Source of the DNA: Endothia cerciana
Taxonomy: Eukaryota; Ascomycota; Sordariomycetes; Diaporthales; Cryphonectriaceae
Direction: 5' to 3'
Assembly: GCA_026119935.1 (NCBI GenBank)
Contig: JALRMH010000006.1
Location: forward strand, 1,054,001-1,118,000
Length of the DNA: 64,000 bases
The notes below the pieces were generated by a model. That model ran no database searches and was not told the origin of the DNA. It saw nothing but the letters and a program-made list of their open reading frames with translations. Shown in pieces: positions 55,106-64,000 of this stretch; the first letter of the stretch is position 1; every line of letters starts with the position of its first letter. The translations under genes were made by a program, and so were the position numbers.

Positions 55106-56437
55106 ATGTCGGAACGCCTTTTCTCGGCTTTCGCCCGGGAGAACGCTCGGGAAATGAACAATCACTATGATGAGGATGACTCCGAGGAGGAGGCCGTGTC
55201 TTCCTCCGGATTTGCAGGCCTGGGGGATGGGTAGTGAGATTCCGACTGGTCAGGAGACTCGGCTTCCTTTCTTCCCTGGAGGCTGGGCTGCTTTTCCTTG
55301 CCATGCCAGTGACGACGGTAATACCTCATACGAGTCTTCGCCGGCACCCTATTCCCCTGCACTCGAGATAGGTGAGCCGCATCCTGTACATGACGCCGCC
55401 GACCAGGCACCGACCGGGGAGTGGCGCATTCCGATGATCGACTCTGACCATACCAGGTACCTGTTTGTCAAGAATCTCTCGCGAGGGTAACCAGTCCGTC
55501 GCCGAGCTCTGCCGGCGGCTTGACGACGAGCAGCTCGTCGTGCGCAAGCGACCAAGTGTCCCCATCACCGCATCACGCGCCAGCCGCCCGGACCGAGAGT
55601 GCAAGATCACCCAGGCGATCTATAGCCAGAAAGCCCGGCTGCCCCCGGACACCCCCGAGCCACCATTGTTCGCCGAGCTGCTGTCATTTGGCGACCTGCC
55701 TGCCGAGGGCGACGGCGACGGCCAGTCCCTGCTTCAAGGTAAGCTATTCGGCGAGAGTTTCTGGCGGTTTTGTGATGGAGGGCGGTAACCCTGAAGACCT
55801 CCTTACCTTCCTGGCCAGGTTCAGGCAGCTCCCGGAGGCCCTCATCCTCCGCCTGCTCCGCCAGACGCTCTCCACCGTACAGTGGATGGACCGTGACGAT
55901 ATCTCCATCTTCCACTGCGACCTCCACTGCAAGAATGTATTCCTGCGGTGGGAGGATGGTAAGTTGTGCCCCGCCCTCGGGGACTTTGGACATTCCCGAC
56001 CGCCCCCCTCCCCCCCTAGAACCGCCATGTAACAACCGCAAGCTTTGGGCTGGGGCCCCACGCGCTCTCAGCCCCGAGAGGTTGGCACGGCTGTCCCCCC
56101 ACCAAACGACTACGTCGCCTTCAGAGACCCCGAGGGCCGGATGCCGGCGGACCTTGCCCACTTCGTGGAGTCCCTGCGCAGGATCCTCGAGGTGCTGGTC
56201 GACGCCGACGATCCTGACCGCCGCTACCAGCCGGTCTTTGACCTGCTTGGGCAGCTCCTGGACAAAGGCAGGGAGGACAGAGAGGGCGGCGAGCTGCCCG
56301 AGGATGAACGCCCGGCCCGCCCCGACATCGACCAGGAGATTGCACTAGCTGCGGCACTTGAGCAGCAGTTCTTGGATAACGGCGGCGCGGCTGAGGTCGG
56401 GGGGGGCCCTAGCGGTCTGGGCTCAGAACACGACTGA
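55106..56437 (+). pseudogene. Protein-kinase-like gene with two apparent frameshifts
   Basis: ATG 55106 starts MSERLFSAFARENAREMNN, and a 79-base intron (55231-55309) joins to an acidic linker ending RYLFVKNLSRG. The frame then hits TAA (55488-55490). Dropping one G from the GGG run at 55485-55487 restores NQSVAELCRRLDDEQLVVRKR, matching the glycine-loop/beta-3 lysine region of fungal protein kinases. A second +1 shift occurs in a GGG run near 55780, before NPEDLLTFLARF. Then a clear C-lobe core follows: IFHCDLHCKNVFL (HRDLxxxN motif with Cys for Arg; catalytic Asp and Asn kept) and ALGDFGHSR (DFG). A possible intron 56029-56124 (GTAACA...TTCAG) joins to DPEGRMPADLAHFVESLRRIL and a tail ending at 56437. 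No APE or helix-F segment is seen. It is a decayed or misassembled kinase, or a pseudokinase. Confidence 0.6.
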
Positions 56438-57417
56438 TCCCCTCCCGTCTCTCTCTCCCGACCGAGGAGGTAGCTCTCACTACCGGCAAGTGGTACCTGC
56501 AAGGAAGGGGCCCTTACGCCGTGGTCAATCTCCTTGACGATAACTCGGTGGAGGGCGGTGTGATGAGACTAATTGCTGTACGACAGGCCAGAAGCCACAT
56601 TTAGACCCCGACCATCGCCTCCCCACCCTCCCAATAGTCCTTCTTCGAACCCGACGGCCCTGACACGGCCTCTAATGATGGTGATGACATGTCGGCCAAC
56701 GGCTAAGGCGAGGCTCATCTGCGCCCAACATTGGAAGTGGCGGAGAGCAGGAAGCTGAGTGACGAGATCCACCGAGGTTGCGGGCCGAGGGGCTGCGCAA
56801 GGTAGGGTTCCTCGGTGGTTGCCAGTGCAGCTTTGTGCAGTCGCCTACGCTGAACTGCTCAATCCCCTCGTCTTTCCCATGCCGTAGCCGGCTGAGGAGA
56901 CCTGGGGTAGGCTTGAGATCACTCCTTCAGGTATTGTCACTCATGGATCAGAGCAAGTGCCCTTAAATTTTTATAGCCCATCAGTGTATCGTGAAAGTTC
57001 ATAACGTGTAGCTAGATCCGCGAGAGCATACTGCTGGCCTGGCGGGGCATTAATCGGCGGAAAGGGGTTGAGCCACTCTTTTGGCACCACAAGCATGGTT
57101 TGTGTTTGTACTTGCGACCGAATGCTACGGAGACACTCCTTAGATTGCAAAAGCCCTCATGCCTAGCTGATGAGCTAATAGCTCCTCTTTCAGCTCCTTG
57201 AGTAATGTGACGGCATTACAATATGGCCCGGGTTGGGTTTCAACCGTGATAAGCAGATTTAATGCCTTAATTTGCGATCTGCACCTGGCTGGACACCTAC
57301 GCGGGAGCCGTTTGACATCCTGTCTATGAAAACTTGCCCTAGTAATGACGACTTTTAGTAAGCGACAACCTTAGTAAACGGGCGGGGGGGGGGGAGGGGG
57401 TGAATAATTTCACGACT
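56438..57417. other. Intergenic region with a G11 run
   Basis: 1.0 kb between the kinase-like locus and the UstYa-like gene, with a run of 11 G at 57384-57394 just after the UstYa-like stop. No gene was supported. Confidence 0.45.
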
Positions 57418-58445
57418 CTAGACAAAGGGTATTTCTGTCGTACCAAACTTCGGGTGCACCATCTCACCATCGACCCCAACGTCGACCCAGTGCTCGCGGG
57501 ACCAGTTCTCTATGGCGGACCAGTCGACGCAAGTATGCGGCGTCGACCAGTTGGTCGTTGGCAACGGTGACAGCTCCGCCCATCGCATGGTCAAGAGTGT
57601 GGTGTCTCCCTGGCACATTATAGCTTGTTTGAGACGATCCAGACAATGCACTTTTGTTCGCCGAGACTTAGCTCTATATTCTCATCATAGCTCGAAGTAT
57701 TTTTTGCTTTTTTCCCGAGTGGGCAGGTGGCAGGTTGGGCTCCCCTACTCGTGTGGTAGTGCTCTGCTTTGCGTTCGCTCTCCGTCATGCCCGGAAAGTA
57801 GTGTTCGAGATACGAGTGGTGGTGAAGACGCATCTGTAGTAAGCCCCAGCCGCCAGATGTCTTCTGTCTTTTATCTCTGTTCCTCCTTATGAGAACTCTC
57901 TCAATGACTCTAGGCCCGAGCACCTACCAGACAATATAAATGGTGATACACCGTAAACATTCCAAAATACCCTCCACTGGTCAGGTGAACCGCCTCTGCC
58001 TCCCGACCTAGACGAGATATCTCGTCGTCAGGAACCCTCACCTCGGCCCCTGAAGCCTGGATCAGCTCAAGTCATGGGAGTATGGGGTAGCGTTGCACAC
58101 AGACACTGGAGGAGCTCTTCCCAGTTCCCGTCAACCTGTTCGCCAGGTTCGCCAAAAAAGCGGGTGTTCTGCTTCGCCATGATCTTGGTAGTAGTACGGC
58201 TGATATCTGATGGCATCTTGTGCGATGTTCGCAATCAGTTGAGGGCCTCGGGCACAATGAGGGTCGGACAGCCTCTGTGTGATGCTCCAGACCAGAAAAG
58301 TGTACGCAGAAAGACATCCCGACCAGGCGACCAGCATCAGCACACGCTTGCCTAATGTGGGCGGCTGTTTTGTAATACTGATGTTGACTTCGTCTTCGCA
58401 GAGACTGCCAGAATTGAGGCCGTCCGTGGACGAGTGAGGAGACAA
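57418..58445 (-). pseudogene. UstYa-like (DUF3328) oxidase gene, probably frameshifted
   Basis: UstYa-family proteins are membrane-anchored oxidases that crosslink or cyclise tyrosine-containing cores of fungal RiPPs. Terminal exons (minus) 57928, 57833-57749 and 57650-57418 splice cleanly: GGYFGMFTVYHHLYCL (first HxxHC motif, degenerate HxxYC), then a 28-residue linker, then HTMHCLDRLKQAIMC (second HxxHC motif, created exactly by splicing 57651-57748), then HTCVDWSAIENW, the usual family end. Upstream, an exon ending near 58105 codes FGEPGEQVDGNWEELLQ, joined through intron 58104-58050 to EVRVPDDEISRLG. Further upstream, an N-terminal cytosolic part, one membrane helix (VLMLVAWSGCLSAYTFLVW) and DAIRYQ fit the family. 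Two defects are seen: a one-base shift in the T6 run 58154-58159, and no in-frame ATG (an ATA codon at 58470-58472 sits where a start would fit). Confidence 0.72.
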
Positions 58446-59483
58446 TAGCTTGGAATACTGTGTTCGATGTATCGCACCATACGTGGAGGTCTATGTTGAG
58501 CAGCCGACAAAGGTTGGTGATGTGATATCGGAAGCTTTGGCAGATGAAAATAAGTTTGCCGGTTCATTCGAGGGAGACAAGGTTAAGAATCTTGGTAGCT
58601 CGGTCATCGCCTGCTCACTTCAGTCACTTCGAGTCTCAAGAAGTCGGAGAGTCTCATTCACTAGGCCATCCTGAATCAAAAAGCTCAGGTGATGGCATTC
58701 CAGCCTGAATGTGATGCCCGACGAATATTCGGTCTAGATGCAACTCTCCATCGCCGAAGGCTTGCAGGCGGTCTTGGCTTTCTATACCAAAGCCTGAGCG
58801 CCGGCAACCCGCAGCGAGGTTCACTCGTTTCCCTTCTTCTTGCTTACTTGCGTGATTTGAGACATAATTGGCCCTCCTGACACCCCTATTCTATCGAATT
58901 AGAAGAGGAAATTCACTACGAGGCTGTAGCCGGGCTTGGCGAATGTCAAACCGCATACGAGACATACGCCTAGTTGGAGCCTCGTAAGGTGAGATTAGCC
59001 GTTTGGACAAGACTCTGCGTATACCCTGATGTTGCCAGCGATGAAGTCCTCGCCAGGCCCAAGACATTGGTCCTTAGCATGCATATTTCCTTCCACTCTG
59101 ACTGCCACCTCAGCATCAAGGAGAAAGGGCGGAGCTCGGCGTGGGTTGAAACCCAATAGCATCGGCTGTCGCTAATATCTGTGGTGATCTCGTGAGTTTG
59201 ATGTCTCATCAGGCTAGAATTAGACTCGGAAGGATAGGCGGAAGCCAAGGATTTTCGTGCCAGAGACTGTGTCTGTCCAAGTATCACCCGAGGTACAGCA
59301 GCCGACGGCTTGCATCAACAATCGCCGGAGCCCTTCGACTTTCATACTTATAAATATTGATTATTCGTCACAGGATACAGACATCCAAGGTGTCAATCAT
59401 CATAAGTCTCGGCCACGGTTTCCCCACCAATAATCAAAATCACCGTTCATCAAAATCGGGCTCATTTCCCACCCGTCGTCAAA
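58446..59483. other. Intergenic region between the UstYa-like gene and the peptide precursor
   Basis: 1.0 kb between two divergent loci of the putative RiPP cluster. Several open frames of 60-105 codons exist on both strands without recognisable domains. The right end is the promoter of the precursor gene. Confidence 0.4.
59349..59356 (+). promoter_or_regulatory. TATA box of the peptide precursor gene
   Basis: TATAAATA lies about 130 bases upstream of the ATG at 59484. Confidence 0.5.
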
Positions 59484-59888
59484 ATGCAGCTGCATCTCAT
59501 CCTGCTGGCCTCATTGCGCTTCCTTGGAACCCTGATGGCAGCGCCCACGAGTACGTATATCTTGCCTTAACGCGAGTACCTGTTGACCTTGTCAACTCAA
59601 GACGGGGCTGTGGTCGCCCGGGGGCATGACGCTACTTACGTGACCCCAGAGGCCCAGTGGAAGCGCGACCCTGATTCAGCCTCCTACGAGACCTACGCCC
59701 CCCCCCCCCTCCTGTGGCCGAATAGAAGCGCGGAACTGCATCTTACGAGACGCCTGTTGGGCCGCCGGATCATGCGCAGTAGGGTAGCGTCACGACTGGG
59801 CATACGATTATTGCTGGCAGTTGACTCGTCGTGCTCTTACACAAGTGAGCTTGCGCACACATCAGGCAGCGAGGGGGGCTCGAGATGA
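59484..59888 (+). CDS. Secreted Kex2-repeat peptide precursor, RiPP-like, partly decayed
   Basis: Exons 59484-59550 and 59602-59888 give an open 117-codon frame. Exon 1 is a signal peptide (MQLHLILLASLRFLGTLMAAPT); the intron has GTACGT and an AAG acceptor. The mature part begins with VVARGHDATYVTPEAQW and then a Kex2 site KR (AAGCGC at 59661-59666) followed by DPDSASYETYAPPP. A C12 run (59698-59709) then shifts the frame. In the other register a second unit appears: VAE, a TAG, KR (59726-59731) and GTASYETPVGPP, then a second TAG at 59780. The units share KR, ASYET and a proline-rich end, spaced 65 bases, one short of 22 codons. Dikaritin-type RiPP precursors have this layout: signal peptide plus KR-flanked repeated Tyr-containing cores. 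The codons after the C12 run in the open frame (basic, low similarity) are probably not native. Confidence 0.5.
59698..59709. repeat. Homopolymer C12 at the repeat frameshift
   Basis: Twelve C inside the peptide precursor's first repeat unit. One more C would keep the repeat register, so the run is a likely indel site (biological or technical). Confidence 0.85.
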
Positions 59889-60379
59889 TAAGGCTCGATT
59901 ACTAGGCTGGTGTCTGTTCTTCGGGGATCATCCTATAGCCACACTCATTTACTGTTACTCTCCTTATACGGCATACCCGTGACTATGCCTTTGCAACCCG
60001 ATGTTTGTGTCCCGGAAAATACAACCCCACAGACTGAAGTAGTCCTTAGAAAGCTGCGGCACTCGACACGGTTGTGAATGCTGTGCTGACTGGGCTCCCT
60101 TCCTTCCCCATCGCTTATTGCCGTGCTGTTGCGATCTTGATGGAGATTTTCACGGTACTTCTCCTATCCTAGGTGAGTGCGGTAGAATCATCTGAGCTGT
60201 AGGTTCGGGTGATAGCAGTCAGAGCGTATTATGGGAGGACTTCCATGCCAGTCTTGGCCGCAGGTATGAATGCTGAGAATATAATCCGAAAGCCCTTCTA
60301 GGAAGTACTTTGTGGGTCTGACGGAGAATTGTAGACATCTTTCAATGTACTAAGATGGCAGAACTCGAGCAATAAGGCC
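59889..60379. other. Convergent intergenic region
   Basis: 491 bases, the 3' flanks of the precursor (plus) and the MFS gene (minus). No feature was recognised. Confidence 0.4.
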
Positions 60380-61925
60380 TCAATATATGTACTTGAAGCC
60401 CTCAACACCCTCAATCACTCCCTTTCCATCCCGTGCCCGTCTGTTCGCCTTCCAGAACAACCAACCACACACCACCACAACGGCTATGATCAAGATATGG
60501 CTTCCAATACTGATCCATACCGCCGTGGGATACCATGGCGCCTCAGACGATTTAAAAATATAGGATCCCGCGATCCCTCCCAGGGCATTGCACCCACTCA
60601 CAGCGGCAGCGACAGTGGCACGCTTCCACTGTCCTGTTACGTTATTCATCTGCCAAGCGTTCATCGCAGCCCAATTTGACACGTATGCCCCCGTCGCCAA
60701 CAACACACCAGCGTAGCGCGCTGCTACGTTGCTGGTGAATCCGAGCATCGACATGCCTGCGATCAGACACAGGGCGTTGAAGACGATCATTGGTCCACGT
60801 ATCGCAAGGCGGTCTGCGACGAAGGAGGTGATGATCACGGGGATGACAGAGTAGTAGTACGGCGGAGCGTAGAGCAGGATCGAGTCGGCGGAAGTGAAAC
60901 CCATGCCAACCAGGATAGTAGGGATGAAATATGATAGGGCGGTGGAGACGACGTTCTGCAGGAAGAAGAGAAGGCTGAAAGCATAGAGCTTGACGTCCAG
61001 GAAGGGTCGCAGTATGGCCGTCCAGTTGAAGGGCTCGGGCGGTCCGGCATCTTTACGATCTTCGTCGATGGTAGTGAGGACCTGGCCTGCTTCGTCTTCT
61101 GTCAGGAACCAGAGCGTTTTGGTGGCGTTCTCGGGGAAGTCGGGTATCCAGAGGAACGTTAGCACCCCTAAGAAGATGGTGATGGCGCCCTGGACTATGA
61201 ACATCCATTGCCATCCGCGCAGACCGTGAGACTTGTCCAGCAGGTCCAGACCATAGTTCACAATGCTCCCGGTTGCAACAACAATTACCTGCCCGGACTG
61301 CAGATAGGCGAAACGTAGCTGTTGTTCCTTGCGAGTGTACCTGGACTCTGTCAGCAAGGGGCTTCAGCTAGTAGTCAAGGACGACCTACCACGCCGATAT
61401 GAGGTATGCCAGGCCAGGATAAATGCCAGACATGGCCAAGCCCATTAAGAACCTCAGGGCGATCATTTGTCTCCAGTCCGCGACGTATCCCATACACAAT
61501 GTTATGATCCCGAAGGAAACGGTGGTGACTGTGAAGAAAATTGGAGGGCCGACAAGGCGCATGATGATGGTAGCCGGTAATTTGAAGACTATCTGTGCTA
61601 AAATCACGATCCAGATAGCTGTTGAGTAGCGATCTCCGGTCAGACCAAGGTCCGTTGGCATAGACGTCGCAGATGCTGAAGACATAATCCCAGAGTCGAT
61701 CAGGTCTAGGGCGCATAATAAACCTGCGATGGTACAAAGGCGGAGATCGATTTTGCGGACGACGCGCCTATCCAGCCCAGCATTCGAGCTGCCAACAAGT
61801 TCGTCATCTCTCAAGCTTGCGTTGCCTCCAGAATAGGATGATGCTGAAGAGTCCAGGCGGCAGCCTTCGCCAATCTCTCCTGCAGTGGTAGCTGCGAGGG
61901 CTTCATTGTCCATCTTGACGTCCAT
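60380..61925 (-). CDS. MFS transporter, anion:cation symporter (allantoate/nicotinate permease-like) type (498 aa, 1 intron)
   Basis: Exons (minus) 61925-61390 and 61340-60380 (1497 bases). The product has 12 membrane helices. The N-terminal cytosolic part is Ser/Gly-rich and ends RRVVRKIDLRLCTIAGLLCALDLIDSG, the usual TM1 entry of the DAL5/TNA1 branch (normally LDRxN). RFLMGLAMSGIYPGLAYLISAWYTRKEQQLRFAY follows, with WYTRKE(Q/L) typical of that family; the intron splits this Trp codon. Also seen are GLRGWQWMFIVQGAITIFLGVLTFLWIPDFPE, the central-loop FLTEDE, and WAAMNAWQMNNVTGQWKRATVAAA. Family members take up organic anions, vitamins or dipeptide-like compounds by proton symport. Its place beside the UstYa-like gene and the peptide precursor suggests it may move a related product, which is inference. 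Confidence 0.92.
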
Positions 61926-64000
61926 GATAGAATGCTGTAGATTTGAGCCCGGACAAAGAGTGCATGTGATAGCCGGATGATAGTTGAAACTGAAGACAAG
62001 ATGTATAGATCTTGATGGCTAGGTCATCAATCATCGTTGTCCTGGGTATACTGCGTGATGATTCAGCATGAAGTAAACTTCCGTAAGCGCCCGACGTGAA
62101 CGGGGTCAGGTTTAATAATGAAGCTTGGTCAGAACGAAAATTTAGGCGATTTCGCCATTTTGCGACCAGGTTGCATTCCGTATGGGGCATCAGTACCGGC
62201 GTTATAACCGGCATATTCTGACCTCCGAACCTTTTCGACGGCCTTCTAAAATCTTCACCGTGAACTGTAGTCGGGCAAATGGCGCCGTCAATGTATCATA
62301 AATCGATAGTCCGGGATAGTTAGTGCGCTTCTCCCGACAATAGCCATGGTGCTATGCCGCTAGGAACAAGTATATAGGACCAGAATGTCTCCACCCTGCC
62401 ATCGACCACGGGGCGTGCAGCCCACCACGGTTCCGTTGCGGTTCCGTTGAGCCTTCATGGACCACCCATCATGTTAGCTCAAATAGCTCGTCCACCCTCT
62501 ATCGTCTGCTCAACCTGTTTTCGAACAAATGGCGTCCACAACCAGATGTTCCGAATGTAAACAGAGCGAATACCACAGTTCAGATGCTTCATCTACCAAA
62601 CGATTGCTGAAGAGCTACTCTAAGAAAGGCTACGTGGAGCTGGAATACGTATCAAAGGTCGGCTACACAGCAGCATCTTGACCAGGTGGTGACCGGCCTC
62701 GCCTACTGTAAGAAGACCACTACTTTATACACGCAAAAATGCAGGCTTGTTGAAATATGACTATCAAGGATGAAGTGTTGGTGCGATGCCATCAGGACAT
62801 GCTGTAAGAGGGACTTTCACGCCGTTCCTAAGTGCATATCACGACTTATCTAGAAGCTTGCAGCTAGATCGCCTTCTAATCACGCTCAGCAGCGGCATAT
62901 GTCCTATTGGCCCGGAGCTTGGGTCGTATGCAGTATGTTCTTCACGCAATGCGACATGCTTGGGTACGGTTGCCTCCCAGCTCGGCTTATTCATAAGCGC
63001 TTTATTGTAACTTGCGTAGTCTGGATGAGGCACGATGGGAGGCTAATGATTCGCTAGTTTGGGTCGATAATAAAAGTAATTTGTGTTAGTCCCTGAGACT
63101 GGCGAGCTGAGATGCTGGTTCTGCACATGCAGCAGTTTCCTTCCCTCTGTATCTTCATGTTCATCATCCCAACCATAGACTGAGAGGCGCATACTGAGGC
63201 TGATAATCGGGAGAATAGCCCAAGGTATCCAGAAGATGAGGGCGCGGTGAGGACAGGTGTGCACGTGAGTGAAAATAAGCTGGCTCCTGAGAAACATGAA
63301 TGTTTTCAATCTCGGGACCGTTGACCACTCGGTGGGCTGTTGTGTCTGCAGGAGCGGGGGTAGCGCAGTATGATGTTCATCCACAACTTTGTTGAGAACA
63401 CGCCATGTTTCCTTGCAGAAGCGTGGAGCATCACGCACTGTTATCTTGGAACCTTGGACCTCAAACTCTCAGAAGGGTGAATGTTACGCAGCCCACAGAC
63501 CCAGCGTAGAAGACATTGTGCCTCTGCATGATAAGGCCAACAAGAGCAGCTTGCTCAGGGGAAACTTGGGCTCATCTCTGCAACGTAGAAGATGTTGAAT
63601 CCTTCTCATCTGTCGGCTTCGATGGCTGTTCTAGTTGTTCTGGTGGTGGCTGGGTTGATGTTATAAGTCCAAGGTCCTGGGACGGTCATCGCGGTCGAGG
63701 GCCTGGTCCAGGATTGAGTATGCCAACAATCAGGGCCAAAGGTCGGAAGAAAGACGGCTTAAACCTTCACCAACTAAGTGCCAAACCACCGATAGAAGTT
63801 GCTGAAGGAGCCGACACAGGCAGCACAGTGGGCAGGGCTTGGCAACAAATGGATCAAAGGAACAGATTCTCTTGTGACGTACGAGGTCTCTATAATCGAG
63901 GCAGCTCATTTGAGAGGCTCAACTAGGTGATGAAAGCAATGCGACACGCCACTCACAACGAAGCTCCGTCCCTCGGTGGCTGTCAACTTGTCATCTGGTT
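61926..64000. other. Intergenic region to the window end, 2.1 kb
   Basis: The left end is the promoter of the MFS gene. A 131-codon minus-strand frame (63438-63043) has no ATG at its start and competes with another open frame in the same place, so it is not called. No RNA gene, repeat or further UstYa-like motif was recognised. Confidence 0.4.

Noticed and set aside
63043..63438. 131-codon minus-strand frame rich in Trp, His and Tyr
   Set aside because: No ATG at its start, an upstream stop, and a second open frame in the same place looks equally natural. I could not assign a family, so neither is called.

Overview
This window comes from the nuclear genome of a filamentous ascomycete, most likely a Pezizomycotina species close to Sordariomycetes (inference). 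Genes carry many short introns of about 45-100 bases with GTxxGT donors and CTAAC/CTGAT-like branch points. Both strands are used, with no operons. Families typical of moulds are present: AA9 LPMO, fungal GH94 phosphorylase, ABCC pump, UstYa-like oxidase and small secreted proteins. About 23 loci are supported; the rest is intergenic DNA with frequent long G or C homopolymers.

Layout: 1-627 is the N-terminal part of an RD/RGG-rich protein (minus). 2.4-9.4 kb holds a secreted protein of unknown function, a sugar-porter MFS protein and an RRM-like protein (all plus). 10.5-10.8 kb is a tiny intron-containing secreted Cys protein (minus) at the edge of a 3.4 kb gene-poor stretch. 14.2-19.4 kb holds an ochratoxinase-like amidohydrolase and a fungal C2H2 zinc-finger protein. 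20.0-24.2 kb has an AA9 LPMO and a secreted flavin amine oxidase (minus). 26-27.4 kb is a membrane acyltransferase. 28.2-34.3 kb is a housekeeping block: PIG-T/Gpi16, LUC7 and an RGG/Asn-rich protein. 35.1-39.3 kb has a Zn-alcohol dehydrogenase convergent with a GH94 cellobionic-acid-phosphorylase-like enzyme. 41.6-46.0 kb is an ABCC transporter. 47.0-54.1 kb has an F-box-like protein, a long fungal Ufd1 and Arp6. 55.1-64 kb is accessory: a broken protein-kinase-like gene, a UstYa/DUF3328-like gene, a secreted Kex2-repeat peptide precursor and an MFS transporter.

Functional links: the AA9 LPMO and the GH94 enzyme fit one route for oxidative cellulose use, because LPMO action yields aldonic (cellobionic) products that the phosphorylase can split inside the cell; the sugar porter could serve uptake. 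The most interesting part is 57.4-61.9 kb. A UstYa-like oxidase gene lies beside a signal-peptide precursor with repeated KR-flanked tyrosine-containing units, followed by an exporter-type MFS gene. This is the minimal architecture of a fungal dikaritin-type RiPP locus. It appears damaged by a homopolymer frameshift, stops at expected Trp codons and a missing start, so it may be a relic or may contain assembly errors.
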